Notes under the pieces: generated by a model
What the model was told of the DNA's origin: nothing
What the model saw: the letters and a program-made list of their open reading frames with translations, nothing else
Databases searched by the model: none
Shown here: in pieces, positions 1 to 10,481 of the stretch
Position numbering within the stretch: the stretch's first letter is position 1
How the letters are laid out: each line of letters begins with the position of its first letter
DNA from: Faecalibacterium sp. I3-3-89
Lineage (GTDB): Bacteria > Bacillota > Clostridia > Oscillospirales > Ruminococcaceae
DNA length: 64,000 nucleotides
Reading direction: 5' to 3'
Assembly (NCBI RefSeq): GCF_023347275.1
Contig: NZ_CP094468.1
Span: 2,418,001 to 2,482,000, forward strand
Position numbers and translations under genes: made by a program

Positions 1-17
1 GGTCTCGGCCTCAGTGC

Positions 18-809
18 TTACTTGAAGCTGAAGGTGCTCGGGTCAAAATCGGGATCATCCCAGCTCTTGGTCATGATCTCGGTGTGGTCCTTCAGGATGG
101 CAATGGAATGCTCGAAGTGAGCCGCCAGACCGCCGTCCTTGGTCTTGACCGTCCAGCCGTCGCTCAGCTGCTTGATCTTGTAGTCGTACTGGCAGATCAT
201 CGGCTCGATGGCGATGGTCATGCCGGGCACGAGGCGGGGGCCGCGGCCCTGATGGCCGTAGTTCGGCACCTCGGGGTCCTCGTGCAGCTCCCGGCCGGTG
301 CCGTGGCCCACGAACTCGCGGACCACGGAGAAGCCTGCGTCCTCGCAGTAGCTCTGGACGGCATAGCCGATGTCACCGATGCGGTTGCCGGCCACGGCCT
401 GTTCGATGCCCTTGTACAGAGCAGCCTTGGTGACGTCCAGCAGGCGCTGGGCCTCGAGGTCGATCTTGCCCACCCCATAGGTGCAGGCGTTATCGCCGTT
501 GAAGCCGTCCACCTTTGCGCCGGTGTCGATGCTCACGATGTCACCCGGACGGATGACGATGTCATGCGAAGGGATACCATGGATGATGGTATCGTTCAAA
601 CTGATGCAGGCCGTTCCGGGGAAGCCGTACAGACCCTTGAAGTTGGGGATGCCGCCATGCTTCACGATGAAGTCATAGATCAGCTTATCCAGCTCCCAAG
701 TGGTCATGCCTGCCTCGATATGCTCACCACCGTATTTCAGGGCAGCTGCGCTCAGAGCATTTGCCCTGCGCATACCGTCCAGCTCTTTCGCATTCTTGAT
801 CTGAATCAC
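18..809 (-). CDS. map: Methionine aminopeptidase, type I
   Basis: Cytosolic metalloprotease that removes the initiator methionine from nascent proteins. The 263-residue protein matches the type I family in length. The five expected metal ligands are visible: D95, D106, H169, E202 and E233, with H77 and H176 in the usual substrate-contact positions. It is the last complete gene of the ribosomal cluster, starting 3 nt after the adk stop, so it is co-transcribed with adk. The short N-terminus, without a zinc-finger or SH3 extension, fits the plain bacterial form. Confidence 0.97.
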   Translation of the reverse strand: MIQIKNAKELDGMRRANALSAAALKYGGEHIEAGMTTWELDKLIYDFIVKHGGIPNFKGLYGFPGTACISLNDTIIHGIPSHDIVIRPGDIVSIDTGAKVDGFNGDNACTYGVGKIDLEAQRLLDVTKAALYKGIEQAVAGNRIGDIGYAVQSYCEDAGFSVVREFVGHGTGRELHEDPEVPNYGHQGRGPRLVPGMTIAIEPMICQYDYKIKQLSDGWTVKTKDGGLAAHFEHSIAILKDHTEIMTKSWDDPDFDPSTFSFK

Positions 810-812
810 TTT

Positions 813-1445
813 TTATGCCTCCAAAGCCTTCATGATCTCTGCCGTGGTCGCCTCGATGGAGTCACTGAAGGGGATGACAGCCAGCTTGCCGCGCTGACGG
901 TAGAAGTCCACCAGCGGCTCGGTCTGCTCGTGGTATGCCTTCAGTCGATCCAGCACGGTGGCGGGCTGATCGTCCTTGCGGATGACGAGCTTGCCGCCGC
1001 AGCAATCGCACACGCCCTCGACCTTGCTCTTCTTGTTGACGATGTGGTAGCTTGCGCCGCACTTCTCGCAGACGCGGCGGCCGCCCATCCGCTCAACGAT
1101 GACATTGTCGGCAACGGACAGCTCCAGCACCTTGTCGATGCGGATGCCCATCTTCTCGATGGCCTCTGCCTGCGCGATGGTGCGGGGCACACCGTCCAGA
1201 ATGAAGCCGTTGGCGCAGTCAGCCTCGGACAGGCGCTCCTTCAGGATGCCGATGATGACCTCATCGGGGACCAGTGCGCCGGCATCCATAAAGCTCTTGG
1301 CCTTCAGGCCCATCTCAGTGCCGTCCTTGACGGCGGCGCGGAGGATGTTGCCCGTGCTGATGGCGGGGATGTTCAGTTTTGCGCAGATAATCTCAGCCTG
1401 CGTACCTTTGCCTGCGCCGGGAGCGCCCAACAGAATCAGATTCAT
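813..1445 (-). CDS. adk: Adenylate kinase with zinc-binding LID
   Basis: Interconverts ATP plus AMP and two ADP. The 210-residue protein starts with the P-loop GAPGAGKGT (residues 7-15). The LID carries two CxxC pairs (C126/C129 and C146/C149), the zinc-binding form common in Gram-positives. It lies between secY and map, the normal position in the spc operon. An AGGAGAGG-type ribosome site precedes the start. A terminator-like hairpin separates it from secY, so its transcript may depend on read-through or on a promoter I could not identify. Confidence 0.97.
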   Translation of the reverse strand: MNLILLGAPGAGKGTQAEIICAKLNIPAISTGNILRAAVKDGTEMGLKAKSFMDAGALVPDEVIIGILKERLSEADCANGFILDGVPRTIAQAEAIEKMGIRIDKVLELSVADNVIVERMGGRRVCEKCGASYHIVNKKSKVEGVCDCCGGKLVIRKDDQPATVLDRLKAYHEQTEPLVDFYRQRGKLAVIPFSDSIEATTAEIMKALEA

Positions 1446-1528
1446 AGAAATTTCTCCTCTCCTTATTTAAAGGATGGTTTTTTCTTCGAGTCCGCCGCGG
1501 TTTGGAGCCGCTAACGGCTCACCAAAGC

Positions 1529-1575
1529 AAAAAAGCACTGAAAAGTCCGAGCATGCTCTCCTTTCCAGTGCTTTC
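1529..1575 (-). terminator. Terminator-like hairpin between secY and adk
   Basis: On the minus strand, arms AAAGCACTGGAAAG and CTTTTCAGTGCTTT pair around a loop and are followed by a T-rich tract. It lies directly downstream of secY. It is probably a partial terminator that tunes expression of adk-map relative to the ribosomal genes. Confidence 0.7.
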
Positions 1576-1601
1576 TTACATCAGTGCTTATTCTTTACAG
1601 A

Positions 1602-2897
1602 TCAGCCGAGGAAGCCCTTGTGGCTGCGCATCGTCATGAAGCTGTCGAGGCTGCGGGTGGTATCGAGTGCCACACCGACCACGATCAGCAGGCTGGTACC
1701 GCCCAGCTGGATGCTCATACCGGTCAGGTTGCCCAGAACGATCGGCAGTACAGCCACCACAGCGAGGAAGATCGCGCCGATGAGGGTGATCTTGTTCAGC
1801 GTGCGGGTGATGAAATCGCTGGTCGGCTTGCCGGGACGGAAGCCGGGGATCGAGCCGTTGTTGCGGCGCAGATTGTTGGCGATCTCAACGGGGTTGTACT
1901 GGATGGCCACATAGAAGTAGTTGAAGGCCAGGATCAGCAGCAGGTAGATGACGACGTAAAGCGGCGACGTATAGTTGAAGGTACGGAAGAATGCGTACCA
2001 GAACGGATGCGCAGCCTGGTCGACCTGCAGGAAGCTGCCGATCGTGCCCGGGATCGAGACCAGAGCGGAAGCGAAGATGATGGGCATGACGCCGCTCATG
2101 TTCAGCTTCAGCGGCAGGTAGCTGTTCTGCCCGCCCATCTGCTTGCGGCCCACCACGCGCTTGGCGTACTGGATGGTGATGCGGCGCTCAGCGTTCGTCA
2201 TAATGACGATGAACACGATCACGACCAGTGCCAGAACGAGCAGCAGGGGCAGGAAGATGTAGAACTGGCTCTCGCCTGCGGCAGCACGGGTCAGGAGACC
2301 CGCCACCGTGGTGTAGAGAGAGGACCAGTTGGAAACGATCGAAGAGAAGATCAGAAGGGACAGGCCGTTGCCGATGCCCTTGTCATCGATCTGCTCGCCG
2401 CACCAGGTGATCAGCTGAGCACCTGCGGTGAAGGTGGCGATGATGACCACGGCGGTAAAGATACCAGCCGCGCCGGAAGTGTACTTCAGTGCGCCCATGT
2501 TACGGACCACAAAGTAGTAGCCGAGGCTCATGATCAGAGCGATGATGCCGCCGGCGTACCGGGTGATCTGCTGCAGCTTCTGCTGGCCGTCCGGTTCCTT
2601 CGCAATGTTTTCCAGCGAGGGGATGGCCACCGTGAGCAGCTGCACGATGATGGATGCGTTGATATAGGGTGTCACACCTAACGCGAAGAGCGTGCACCGG
2701 GACAGTGCGCCGCCGCTCATCATATCAAGATATGCGAGCATATTGCCGTTCGAGAACATCTGCGTCAGCGCAGAGCCGGTCACGAAGGGCACCGGGATAG
2801 CACAGCCCAAACGATACACCACGAGGATCGCCAGCGTGAACAGGAGACGATTTTTAAGCTCGGGGATCTTCCATGCGTTACGGAATGTCTGGAACAC
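1602..2897 (-). CDS. secY: Protein translocase subunit SecY
   Basis: Channel subunit of the SecYEG membrane translocon. The 431-residue protein has the length and roughly ten hydrophobic segments of the family, beginning with a cytoplasmic stretch followed by the first helix at about residues 20-36. It starts 1 nt after the rplO stop, so the two are translationally coupled as in most spc operons. Confidence 0.97.
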   Translation of the reverse strand: MFQTFRNAWKIPELKNRLLFTLAILVVYRLGCAIPVPFVTGSALTQMFSNGNMLAYLDMMSGGALSRCTLFALGVTPYINASIIVQLLTVAIPSLENIAKEPDGQQKLQQITRYAGGIIALIMSLGYYFVVRNMGALKYTSGAAGIFTAVVIIATFTAGAQLITWCGEQIDDKGIGNGLSLLIFSSIVSNWSSLYTTVAGLLTRAAAGESQFYIFLPLLLVLALVVIVFIVIMTNAERRITIQYAKRVVGRKQMGGQNSYLPLKLNMSGVMPIIFASALVSIPGTIGSFLQVDQAAHPFWYAFFRTFNYTSPLYVVIYLLLILAFNYFYVAIQYNPVEIANNLRRNNGSIPGFRPGKPTSDFITRTLNKITLIGAIFLAVVAVLPIVLGNLTGMSIQLGGTSLLIVVGVALDTTRSLDSFMTMRSHKGFLG

Positions 2898-2898
2898 C

Positions 2899-3339
2899 TT
2901 ACATCACCTCAGCCTTTCCGCCTGCCTTCTCGATTTTCTCTTTGGCAGAAGCGGAATAGGCTGCGGCCTTGACGGTCAGAGCCTTGGTCAGCTCGCCGTT
3001 GCCCAGGACCTTAACGCCGTCCAGGGTCTTCTTGACCAGACCCTTTGCCTTCAGAGCCTCGGTGTCGACGACTTCGCCGGCCTCGAAAGCTGCCTCCAGA
3101 TCGGCCACGTTGACGATGGCGTACTGGGTGGCAAAGATGTTGTTAAAGCCGACCTTCGGCAGACGGCGTGCCAGAGGCATCTGGCCGCCCTCGAAACCAG
3201 CGTGCTTCACGCCGGAACGGGCCTTCTGGCCCTTGCTGCCAAAACCGGCAGTCTTGCCATTGCCGGAGCCAATGCCGCGGCCCTTGCGGGTCACAGCCTT
3301 GTTTGCGCCGGGAATCGCGTGCAGTTCATGAAGTTTCAT
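2899..3339 (-). CDS. rplO: 50S ribosomal protein L15
   Basis: Large-subunit rRNA-binding protein. The 146 residues show the typical Gly/Lys-rich N-terminus ([21 protein letters not shown], residues about 19-39) followed by the globular domain. Position between rpmD and secY is canonical. Confidence 0.97.
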   Translation of the reverse strand: MKLHELHAIPGANKAVTRKGRGIGSGNGKTAGFGSKGQKARSGVKHAGFEGGQMPLARRLPKVGFNNIFATQYAIVNVADLEAAFEAGEVVDTEALKAKGLVKKTLDGVKVLGNGELTKALTVKAAAYSASAKEKIEKAGGKAEVM

Positions 3340-3357
3340 TATGCGTATCCCCCCTGA

Positions 3358-3543
3358 TTAGGCTTCGGTGACGCTGAGCAGGAAGCCGATCTTAGCGATC
3401 TTGCCCTGCGTAGCGGCATTGTCAGGCTGAACGGTAACGTCGCCCGGCTTCTTCAGGCCCAGAGCCTCAGCGGTAGCGATCTGCTTCGCGCCGCGGCCGA
3501 TCAGGCTCTTCTTCAGCTCGATCTTGAGCATCTTATCTGCCAT
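3358..3543 (-). CDS. rpmD: 50S ribosomal protein L30
   Basis: A 61-residue protein with the L30 signature KSLIGR near residue 13, of normal family length. It sits between rpsE and rplO, 18 nt upstream of rplO, and is preceded by a strong AAGGAGG-type site. Confidence 0.96.
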   Translation of the reverse strand: MADKMLKIELKKSLIGRGAKQIATAEALGLKKPGDVTVQPDNAATQGKIAKIGFLLSVTEA

Positions 3544-3557
3544 GGTTTGTTACCTCC

Positions 3558-4058
3558 TTAACCCAGAATTTCTTTCACGGTCTTGCCGCGCTTCTCAGCA
3601 ACAGACTCTGCGCTGACCAGGCCGCACAGACCTGCGAAGGTAGCAGACACAACATTGATGGGGTTGTTGGAACGCATAGACTTCGCACGAATGTCCTTGA
3701 TGCCGGCAGCCTCGATGACGGCACGCACGGGGCCGCCAGCGATCATGCCGGTACCAGCGGCAGCCGGCTTCAGCAGGACTGCACCTGCGCCGTACTTACC
3801 GACGATCTCATGGGGGATGGTGGTGCCCTTCAGGGCAACCTTGCGCATGTTCTTCTTGGCAGCAGCCTCGCCCTTGCGGATTGCCTCAGGCACTTCGCCG
3901 GACTTGCCGATGCCGTAACCGATGGTGCCCTTGCCGTCGCCCACAACGACCAGAGCGGCAAACTTCATGATGCGGCCGCCCTTGACAGTCTTGGAAACGC
4001 GGTTGATGGAGACAACCTTGGTGATCATGCCGTCGTCTTCACGGTTTCTCATAGCCAT
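3558..4058 (-). CDS. rpsE: 30S ribosomal protein S5
   Basis: Small-subunit protein involved in decoding accuracy. 166 residues, with the double-stranded-RNA-binding N-terminal domain (around [14 protein letters not shown], residues 15-28) and the C-terminal domain. The annotated start includes MAMRNREDD; the internal M10 or M3 are less likely because the site GAGGAAAC lies just upstream of the first ATG. Confidence 0.96.
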   Translation of the reverse strand: MAMRNREDDGMITKVVSINRVSKTVKGGRIMKFAALVVVGDGKGTIGYGIGKSGEVPEAIRKGEAAAKKNMRKVALKGTTIPHEIVGKYGAGAVLLKPAAAGTGMIAGGPVRAVIEAAGIKDIRAKSMRSNNPINVVSATFAGLCGLVSAESVAEKRGKTVKEILG

Positions 4059-4077
4059 AATGTGTTTCCTCCTCTCA

Positions 4078-4437
4078 TTACAGCTTCAGGCCGCCCTCAC
4101 GGGCGCCATCAGCCAGGGCCTTAACACGGCCATGATAAACGTAACCGCCACGGTCGAAAACGACCTCGGTGATGCCCTTTTCCAGAGCCTTTGCTGCGAC
4201 CTTCTTGCCGATCTCAGCAGCGGCCTCGACGTTGCCGCCGAAACCGTTGAAGTCCTTGTCCATAGTGGACGCCGACACCAGAGTAACGCCCTGCTCATCG
4301 TCGATGATCTGAGCGTAGATGTGCTTGGCGGAGCGGAAAACATCCAGGCGAGGACGTGCTGCGGTGCCGCTGATCTTGTTACGAACGCGGCGATGACGAC
4401 GAAGACGAGCTTCGTTCTTGTCGATCTGCTTAACCAT
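4078..4437 (-). CDS. rplR: 50S ribosomal protein L18
   Basis: 5S rRNA-binding protein. 119 residues with the basic N-terminus ([15 protein letters not shown]) and the [22 protein letters not shown]-terminal signature. Canonical position between rplF and rpsE. Confidence 0.97.
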   Translation of the reverse strand: MVKQIDKNEARLRRHRRVRNKISGTAARPRLDVFRSAKHIYAQIIDDEQGVTLVSASTMDKDFNGFGGNVEAAAEIGKKVAAKALEKGITEVVFDRGGYVYHGRVKALADGAREGGLKL

Positions 4438-4455
4438 TGTCTTTCACTCCTTACC

Positions 4456-5007
4456 TTATTTCTTGCCCTTGCCGGCCTTGCCTTCTTTGTGCTTGACAAC
4501 CTCGCCCTCGTAGCGGATGCCCTTGCCCTTGTAAGGCTCGGGCGGCTTCTTGGCGCGGATCTCGGCAGCATACTGGCCGACCTTCTGCTTATCGATACCG
4601 GTAACAGTGAAGTGGTTGGGGTCCTGCCACACGATGGTGCAATCCTCAGTATCGGGGATGTTCACCTGATGAGAGAAGCCCAGGTTCATCACAAGGTTGG
4701 AGCCCTGCTTCTGGCAGCGCAGGCCGACGCCCACGATCTCCAGCTTCTTCTCGTAGCCGTGGACAACACCGTTCACCATGTTGGCGATGTTGCTGCGGGT
4801 CAGGCCGTGCAGGCTGCGGGCCTCGGGTTCGTCATTGGGGCGGGTAACCAAAACCTCATTGCCCTCGACCTTGACGGTCATGAGGGGATGATAGTTGGAA
4901 TTCAGGCTGCCCTTGGGGCCCTTGACGGCGACGGTGTGTGCTGCCTCATCGACAGTGACCGTAACGCCGGCAGGAATGACGATGGGTTTTCTTCCAATTC
5001 TCGACAT
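4456..5007 (-). CDS. rplF: 50S ribosomal protein L6
   Basis: Large-subunit protein near the factor-binding site. 183 residues with two tandem L6 folds and the signature PEPYKGKGIRY near residue 155. The C-terminus ends in a Lys-rich tail. Confidence 0.97.
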   Translation of the reverse strand: MSRIGRKPIVIPAGVTVTVDEAAHTVAVKGPKGSLNSNYHPLMTVKVEGNEVLVTRPNDEPEARSLHGLTRSNIANMVNGVVHGYEKKLEIVGVGLRCQKQGSNLVMNLGFSHQVNIPDTEDCTIVWQDPNHFTVTGIDKQKVGQYAAEIRAKKPPEPYKGKGIRYEGEVVKHKEGKAGKGKK

Positions 5008-5024
5008 TGTCTTTTACCCCTTTC

Positions 5025-5423
5025 TTACCACACAAAGGCCAGGACCTCGCCGCCAACGTGCGCAGCACGAGCAGCCTTATCGGTCATGATGCCCTTAGAG
5101 GTGGAAATGATTGCGGTGCCCAGGCCCTTCATGACCTTCGGCATATCCTCGCAGTTGGTGTAGATGCGCAGGCCGGGCTTGGACACACGGCGCAGGCCGG
5201 CGATAACAGGCTCGCCGTTTGCCTGATACTTCAGGGTGACAACGATGGTGCCCTGAACAGTGTCGTTCTTCACCTGCATGCCCTTGATGTAGCCCTCGTC
5301 AACCAGAATCTGGCAGATAGCCTTCTTCATGTTGGAAGCGGGGATCTCCACAGAAGGGTGTTTGGCAGTGCTAGCGTTGCGGATGCGAGTCAGCAGGTCC
5401 GCGATAGGATCAGTAATCTGCAT
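5025..5423 (-). CDS. rpsH: 30S ribosomal protein S8
   Basis: 16S rRNA-binding protein that, in well-studied bacteria, also represses the spc operon. 132 residues beginning [17 protein letters not shown], typical of the family. It is separated from rpsN by a 108-nt gap that contains a GCCCCGAA...TTGCCCCGGGGC hairpin-like segment, longer than other gaps here and a possible site of such control. Confidence 0.97.
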   Translation of the reverse strand: MQITDPIADLLTRIRNASTAKHPSVEIPASNMKKAICQILVDEGYIKGMQVKNDTVQGTIVVTLKYQANGEPVIAGLRRVSKPGLRIYTNCEDMPKVMKGLGTAIISTSKGIMTDKAARAAHVGGEVLAFVW

Positions 5424-5531
5424 TTGCCACTAACCTCCTTAGATTAGCTCTCATTTGTTTTATAATGATACCGCCCCGAAACATCGTTGCCCCGGGGCGG
5501 AATCCGACTTGTTATCCAGCCCTTGGATGAA

Positions 5532-5717
5532 TTACCAAGAAGCCTTCTTCACGCCCGGGATCTCGCCCTTGTAGGCCAGCTCACGGAAGCACACACGGCA
5601 CACGCCGTACTTGCGCAGCACGGAGTGGGGGCGGCCGCAGATGCGGCAGCGGGTGTATGCACGGGTAGAGAACTTAGCAGGACGAGACTGCTTGAGCTTC
5701 ATAGACAGTTTAGCCAT
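5532..5717 (-). CDS. rpsZ: 30S ribosomal protein S14, zinc-ribbon (type Z)
   Basis: 61-residue S14 with two CxxC pairs (CRIC and CRVC), the zinc-containing short form rather than the about 100-residue zinc-free form. Located between rplE and rpsH as expected. Confidence 0.96.
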   Translation of the reverse strand: MAKLSMKLKQSRPAKFSTRAYTRCRICGRPHSVLRKYGVCRVCFRELAYKGEIPGVKKASW

Positions 5718-5730
5718 TGTAATCTCCTCC

Positions 5731-6276
5731 TTAGTTATTCTCAGCGAACGGAGCGCCCAGAGCCTTCAGCAGCTCCTTGCCCTCTTCGTCGGTCTTAGCG
5801 GTGGTAACGAAGCAGACATCCATGCCGCGGACTGCATCGACCTTCTCGAAGTCGATCTCGGGGAAGATGATCTGCTCCTTGATGCCGCATGCAAAGTTGC
5901 CGCGACCGTCAAAACCGTTGCCGTTGATGCCGCGGAAGTCGCGGACACGGGGCAGTGCGATGTTGAAGAAACGATCGACGAACTCGTACATACGCTCACC
6001 ACGCAGGGTGACCTTGCAGCCGATGGGGGTGCCCTGACGCAGCTTGAAGTTAGCGACGCTCTTCTTGGCACGGCAGACGACTGCCTTCTGGCCAGTGATC
6101 TGGCCCAGATCCTTCATGACAGCCTCAAGGATCTTCTCGTTGTCCTTAGCTTCGCCGCAGGCAACATTGATGACGACCTTGTCCAGCTTGGGGATCTGCA
6201 TAACGCTCTTGTAACCGAACTTCTTGTTCAGAGCAGGAGCAATTTCATTGACATACTGTTCTTTCAAACGAGCCAT
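5731..6276 (-). CDS. rplE: 50S ribosomal protein L5
   Basis: 5S rRNA-binding protein bridging the large and small subunits. 181 residues with the family motif FIEFDFEKVD-like segment near the C-terminus ([17 protein letters not shown]). Canonical neighbours rplX and rpsZ. Confidence 0.97.
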   Translation of the reverse strand: MARLKEQYVNEIAPALNKKFGYKSVMQIPKLDKVVINVACGEAKDNEKILEAVMKDLGQITGQKAVVCRAKKSVANFKLRQGTPIGCKVTLRGERMYEFVDRFFNIALPRVRDFRGINGNGFDGRGNFACGIKEQIIFPEIDFEKVDAVRGMDVCFVTTAKTDEEGKELLKALGAPFAENN

Positions 6277-6293
6277 TGTTCCTTACTCCTTTC

Positions 6294-6608
6294 TTACAGC
6301 TCAGCGCCGCACTTCTTGCAGACGCGGACCATCTTACCGTCCTTCTCGACGTGGCCCACGCGCACAGCCTTGCCGCACTTGGGGCAGATGGGCATGACCT
6401 TGGATGCGTACATTGCACCCTCAGCCTTGACGATGCCGCCCTGCTCGCCCTGACGACGGGGCTTGACGTGCTTGGTAACCATGTTCTGGCCCTCAACGAT
6501 GACCTTGTTCTCAGAGGGGCTGACCTGCAGGACCTTACCAGTGTGGCCCTTGTCCTTGCCGCTGATGATCATTACGTTGTCGCCGGTTTTAACATGAAGA
6601 TTATTCAT
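6294..6608 (-). CDS. rplX: 50S ribosomal protein L24
   Basis: Assembly-initiating large-subunit protein. 104 residues with the KOW motif at GDNVMIISGKDKGHTGKV (residues 8-25) and a C-terminal zinc-knuckle-like CPKCGKAVRV...CKKC segment. Confidence 0.96.
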   Translation of the reverse strand: MNNLHVKTGDNVMIISGKDKGHTGKVLQVSPSENKVIVEGQNMVTKHVKPRRQGEQGGIVKAEGAMYASKVMPICPKCGKAVRVGHVEKDGKMVRVCKKCGAEL

Positions 6609-6621
6609 TTTTAAAACCTCC

Positions 6622-6990
6622 TTACAGCGATTCCGGAGCCAGGCTCAGGATCTTGGTGTAGCCGGCATCGCGCAGCTCGCGAGCGACGGGTCCAAAGATA
6701 CGAGTACCCTTGGGGCTCTTGTCGGCCATGACGATAACGGCGGCGTTCTCATCGAAACGGATGTAGGAGCCGTCGTCGCGGCGGACGCCATGCTTGCTGC
6801 GCACGATGACAGCCTTGACGACGTCGCCCTTCTTAACGGAGCCGCCGGGGGCTGCCTTCTTGACAGAGCAGACCACGACGTCACCAATGTTTGCGTATCT
6901 CTTGCGGGTGCCGCCCAGCACGCGGAAGCACATCAGCTCCTTGGCACCGGTGTTGTCGGCAACTTTGAGATAAGTTTGCATCTGAACCAT
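6622..6990 (-). CDS. rplN: 50S ribosomal protein L14
   Basis: 122 residues beginning [19 protein letters not shown], the hallmark N-terminus of L14. The family ends at a 46-nt gap to rpsQ. Confidence 0.97.
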   Translation of the reverse strand: MVQMQTYLKVADNTGAKELMCFRVLGGTRKRYANIGDVVVCSVKKAAPGGSVKKGDVVKAVIVRSKHGVRRDDGSYIRFDENAAVIVMADKSPKGTRIFGPVARELRDAGYTKILSLAPESL

Positions 6991-7036
6991 TTCAGATATC
7001 TCCTTTCAAACTGTTCAAAGCAGCGGGCAAAGATGA

Positions 7037-7294
7037 TTACTTTGCCTTCTCAACGATACGGACCAGGCGCCAGCGCACATCCTTGGACAGGGGGCGGCAC
7101 TCCATGATCTCAACACGGTCACCGATGCCGCACTCGTTCTGCTCGTCACGAGCCTTGAACTTGGCGGTACGCTTCAGGATCTTCTTGTACAGGGGGTGCT
7201 GCACGCTATCCTTAACGGCAACCACGATGGTCTTATCCATCTTGTCGGACACGACGACGCCGACGCGGGTCTTTCTCAGATTACGTTCTTCCAT
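7037..7294 (-). CDS. rpsQ: 30S ribosomal protein S17
   Basis: 85-residue OB-fold protein beginning with [20 protein letters not shown], the S17 signature. Starts 12 nt after rpmC. Confidence 0.97.
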   Translation of the reverse strand: MEERNLRKTRVGVVVSDKMDKTIVVAVKDSVQHPLYKKILKRTAKFKARDEQNECGIGDRVEIMECRPLSKDVRWRLVRIVEKAK

Positions 7295-7306
7295 CGTTTA
7301 ACCTCC

Positions 7307-7501
7307 TTACTGCTTCTCAGCCAGAATGGTCATCACGCGAGCGATGTCCTTCTTGACTGCTTCGATGCGGCCGGGGTTCTCCAGCTGGTTGATGGCATGC
7401 TGGAAGCGCAGGTTAAACAGCTCAGCCTTCAGGTCTGCCAGCTTGCTGGTCAGCTCTGCGGTCTGCATTTCGCGGAGTTCATTAGCCTTCATTGGTGCCA
7501 T
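7307..7501 (-). CDS. rpmC: 50S ribosomal protein L29
   Basis: 64-residue helical-hairpin protein next to the exit tunnel, with the conserved LFNLRFQHA segment. Its start lies inside the 3' end of rplP: the two reading frames overlap by 20 nt, which implies translational coupling. The alternative downstream start M5 (at 7489) would shorten the overlap to 8 nt. Confidence 0.95.
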   Translation of the reverse strand: MAPMKANELREMQTAELTSKLADLKAELFNLRFQHAINQLENPGRIEAVKKDIARVMTILAEKQ

Positions 7502-7922
7502 CCTCCTTCACGGAGTCCTCACGGACAACAAATTTGCACTTGATGGGCAGCTTGTGCATTGCCAGACGCAGAGCCTCACGAGCAGTTGCCTCATCGACAT
7601 CTGCCAGCTCGAACAGCACGCGGCCGGGCTTGACAACAGCGACCCAGTACTCGGGAGAGCCTTTACCGGAACCCATGCGGGTCTCAGCGGGCTTCTCAGT
7701 AACGGGCTTATCGGGGAAGATCTTGATCCAGACCTTGCCGCCACGCTTGATGTAACGAGTCATGGCGACACGAGCAGCCTCGATCTGAGTGGAGGAGATC
7801 CATGCCGGCTCCAGAGCAACAAGGCCGTACTGGCCCTGGCACACCACATTGCCGCGGGTAGCCTTGCCGGTCATGCGGCCGCGCTGGACGCGGCGGTACT
7901 TAACACGCTTAGGCAGTAACAT
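7482..7922 (-). CDS. rplP: 50S ribosomal protein L16
   Basis: 146-residue protein near the A- and P-site tRNAs. Starts [19 protein letters not shown], typical of L16. The start codon shares one nucleotide with the rpsC stop (TAATG), so the genes are coupled. Confidence 0.97.
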   Translation of the reverse strand: MLLPKRVKYRRVQRGRMTGKATRGNVVCQGQYGLVALEPAWISSTQIEAARVAMTRYIKRGGKVWIKIFPDKPVTEKPAETRMGSGKGSPEYWVAVVKPGRVLFELADVDEATAREALRLAMHKLPIKCKFVVREDSVKEDGTNEG

Positions 7923-8626
7923 TACTTGTTGCCTCCTTCCTTCTTCTGAGCGGTCTTAGCGCTCTTGAGGACCTCGCCCTTGTAGACCCAGACCTTGACG
8001 CCGATGCGGCCGTAGGTGGTAGCAGCCTCAGCGAAGCCGTAGTCGATGTCGGCACGCAGGGTCTGCAGGGGGATGGTGCCCTCGTGGTAGCTCTCAGTGC
8101 GGGCGATGTCGGCGCCGCCCAGACGGCCGGAGCACATTGCCTTGATGCCCTTTGCAGGGACAGTTGCACGATCGCGGGGGCTCATAGCGTTACGCATGCA
8201 CTGCTTCATAGCACGGCGGAAGGTAACGCGGTTCTCCAGCTGACGAGCGATGTCCTCGGCAACCAGCTGAGCGTTGGTAGCAGCGCTCTTGACCTCGATG
8301 ACGTTGACGATGACGGTCTTGCCATACTCCTTGGTCAGCTTGTTCTGCAGAGCAACGCGCTCTTCGCCGCCCTTACCGATCACCATACCGGGCTTTGCGC
8401 AGTAGATGTTGACGGTAACGCGGGGAGCGGAAGTGGAAGGATCCACAGTGCGCTCGATCTCGATCTTGGGGACGCCAGCGTCCTTCAGCTGAGCCTTCAG
8501 CTCAGTGCGGATCTTGTGATCCTCGACGAGGTTATCGCTGAAATCCTTCTTGGAGGCAAACCAGCGGCTGTCCCAGTCTTTAATAACGCCGACACGAATG
8601 CCGTGCGGATTTACTTTCTGGCCCAT
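7922..8626 (-). CDS. rpsC: 30S ribosomal protein S3
   Basis: mRNA-entry-tunnel protein, 234 residues. Begins [14 protein letters not shown] and contains the KH domain around [18 protein letters not shown] (residues about 80-97), then the C-terminal S3 domain. Ends in the one-nucleotide overlap with rplP. Confidence 0.97.
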   Translation of the reverse strand: MGQKVNPHGIRVGVIKDWDSRWFASKKDFSDNLVEDHKIRTELKAQLKDAGVPKIEIERTVDPSTSAPRVTVNIYCAKPGMVIGKGGEERVALQNKLTKEYGKTVIVNVIEVKSAATNAQLVAEDIARQLENRVTFRRAMKQCMRNAMSPRDRATVPAKGIKAMCSGRLGGADIARTESYHEGTIPLQTLRADIDYGFAEAATTYGRIGVKVWVYKGEVLKSAKTAQKKEGGNK

Positions 8627-8638
8627 TGTTTTCCCTCC

Positions 8639-8974
8639 TTACTCTTTCTCTTTCAGAACAACGGTCATGTGGCTGGTGCGCTTCAGGATGCGGTAGCCGC
8701 GGCCCTGTGCACGAGGCATCATGCGCTTCAGCGTCGGGCCGGGGCAGACATAGCACTCGGCGACGTAGAGGTTGTTCTTGTCCATATTGAAGTTGTTTTC
8801 CGCATTTGCGGCTGCAGACTTCACCAGCTTCAGAAGGGGCTCACAAGCGGCCTTCGGGGTGTACTGCAGGATTGCCAGCGCTTCGTCCAGGGGCTTGTTA
8901 CGGATCAGATCCATAACGATGGACACCTTACGAGGACTAATGCGGGCATAACGAAGAATTGCCCGAGCTTCCAT
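8639..8974 (-). CDS. rplV: 50S ribosomal protein L22
   Basis: 111 residues with the beta-hairpin that lines the exit tunnel ([20 protein letters not shown]). Between rpsS and rpsC as usual. Confidence 0.97.
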   Translation of the reverse strand: MEARAILRYARISPRKVSIVMDLIRNKPLDEALAILQYTPKAACEPLLKLVKSAAANAENNFNMDKNNLYVAECYVCPGPTLKRMMPRAQGRGYRILKRTSHMTVVLKEKE

Positions 8975-8992
8975 GTTGTGTTCCTCCTTCTC

Positions 8993-9259
8993 TTACTTCG
9001 AATTACCGGTGTGGCCCTTAAAGGTGCGGGTGGGAACGAACTCACCCAGCTTGTGGCCAACCATGTCCTCGGTCACGTACACAGGCACATGCTTGCGGCC
9101 GTCGTGGACGGCAAAGGTGTGACCAACGAATTCGGGGAAGATCGTGGAGGCGCGGCTCCAGGTCTTGATGACCTGCTTCTTGCCGGAAGCGTTCATTGCT
9201 TCAACGTGCTTCAGAAGAGCAGCCTGGACGAAAGGTCCTTTTTTAATGCTTCTACCCAT
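8993..9259 (-). CDS. rpsS: 30S ribosomal protein S19
   Basis: 88-residue head protein beginning [15 protein letters not shown], with the signature [21 protein letters not shown]. Canonical position downstream of rplB. Confidence 0.97.
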   Translation of the reverse strand: MGRSIKKGPFVQAALLKHVEAMNASGKKQVIKTWSRASTIFPEFVGHTFAVHDGRKHVPVYVTEDMVGHKLGEFVPTRTFKGHTGNSK

Positions 9260-9276
9260 TGTCTTAAACTCCTCTC

Positions 9277-10107
9277 TTACTTACCTGCACGCTTCACGAT
9301 GAGCTTATCGGAGCGCTTATGATGCTTGCGAGTCTTGAGACCCAGAGCAGGCTTGCCCCAGGGAGTCATAGGACCGGAGTGGCCAACAGGTGCACGGCCC
9401 TCGCCACCGCCGTGGGGGTGGTCGCAGGGGTTCATGACGGTACCACGGCTGCCGGGACGGACGCCCATGTGGCGCTTACGGCCAGCCTTGCCGAGGTTGA
9501 CGTTCTCGTGGTCGATGTTGGAGACCTGACCGACGACTGCGGTGCAGTTGACGGGCACGTTGCGCATCTCACCAGAGGGCAGACGGACCAGAGCGTAGCC
9601 GTTCTCCTTAGCCATCAGCTGAGCCATGTTGCCAGCGGAACGGACCAGCTGAGCGCCGCGGCCGGGGTACAGCTCGATGTTGTGGATGATGGTACCGACG
9701 GGGATGTTCTCGAAGGGCAGGCAGTTGCCGGGCTTGATGTCGGCGCCCTTGCCGCTGACGACAACATCGCCGACCTTCAGGCCGTCGGGAGCGATGATGT
9801 AGCTCTTGACACCGTCAGTGTACTCGACCAGAGCGATGAATGCGCTGCGGTTCGGATCGTACTCCAGAGTCTTGACGGTAGCGGGCATATCGGTCTTCTG
9901 ACGCTTGAAGTCGATGACACGATACTTGGTGCGGTTGCCGCCGCCCTGATGGCGGACGGTGATACGACCGGTGTTGTTGCGGCCGCTGTGCTTCTTCATA
10001 GGCTCCAGCAGGCTGCGCTCGGGAGCGACCTTGGACAGGACGCTGTAATCCGTGACGGTCATGCCGCGGCGGCCCGGAGTAGTGGGGCCATACTTTTTGA
10101 TAGCCAT
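9277..10107 (-). CDS. rplB: 50S ribosomal protein L2
   Basis: Peptidyl-transferase-centre protein, 276 residues. Contains the OB-like and SH3-like domains and the conserved C-terminal segment [17 protein letters not shown]. Preceded by a 77-nt spacer with a small GAACCC/GGGTTC hairpin after rplW. Confidence 0.97.
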   Translation of the reverse strand: MAIKKYGPTTPGRRGMTVTDYSVLSKVAPERSLLEPMKKHSGRNNTGRITVRHQGGGNRTKYRVIDFKRQKTDMPATVKTLEYDPNRSAFIALVEYTDGVKSYIIAPDGLKVGDVVVSGKGADIKPGNCLPFENIPVGTIIHNIELYPGRGAQLVRSAGNMAQLMAKENGYALVRLPSGEMRNVPVNCTAVVGQVSNIDHENVNLGKAGRKRHMGVRPGSRGTVMNPCDHPHGGGEGRAPVGHSGPMTPWGKPALGLKTRKHHKRSDKLIVKRAGK

Positions 10108-10184
10108 TGTGCTATTCTCCTTTGTTTATCTTATGAATTATTATCGGGGTCATATCCCCATAGAGGAACCCTCGGTGGGTTCGA

Positions 10185-10481
10185 TCAGACCATGCTGTTG
10201 AAGAACTCGATCTCCTTGGAGTCCTTGGTCAGGGTCACGATCGCCTTCTTGGAGGCGGCAGTGTAACCAGCATGCATACCCTGACGGCGGAAACGGCCGC
10301 GGACAGAGATGGTGTTGACCTTGGAGACCTTGACGCCGGGGAACAGGACCTCGACAGCCTGAGCGATCTCGACCTTGGTAGCATCGGTAGCGACCTTGAA
10401 GGTGTACTTCTTGTCGGCGATACCGGCCATGGAGTTCTCGGTAATGACCGGCTTCAGGATAATATCATGTGCGGTTTTCAT
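10185..10481 (-). CDS. rplW: 50S ribosomal protein L23
   Basis: 98-residue docking site for trigger factor and SRP at the tunnel exit. Begins with DIILKPVITENS. The start shares one nucleotide with the rplD stop (TAATG). Confidence 0.97.
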   Translation of the reverse strand: MKTAHDIILKPVITENSMAGIADKKYTFKVATDATKVEIAQAVEVLFPGVKVSKVNTISVRGRFRRQGMHAGYTAASKKAIVTLTKDSKEIEFFNSMV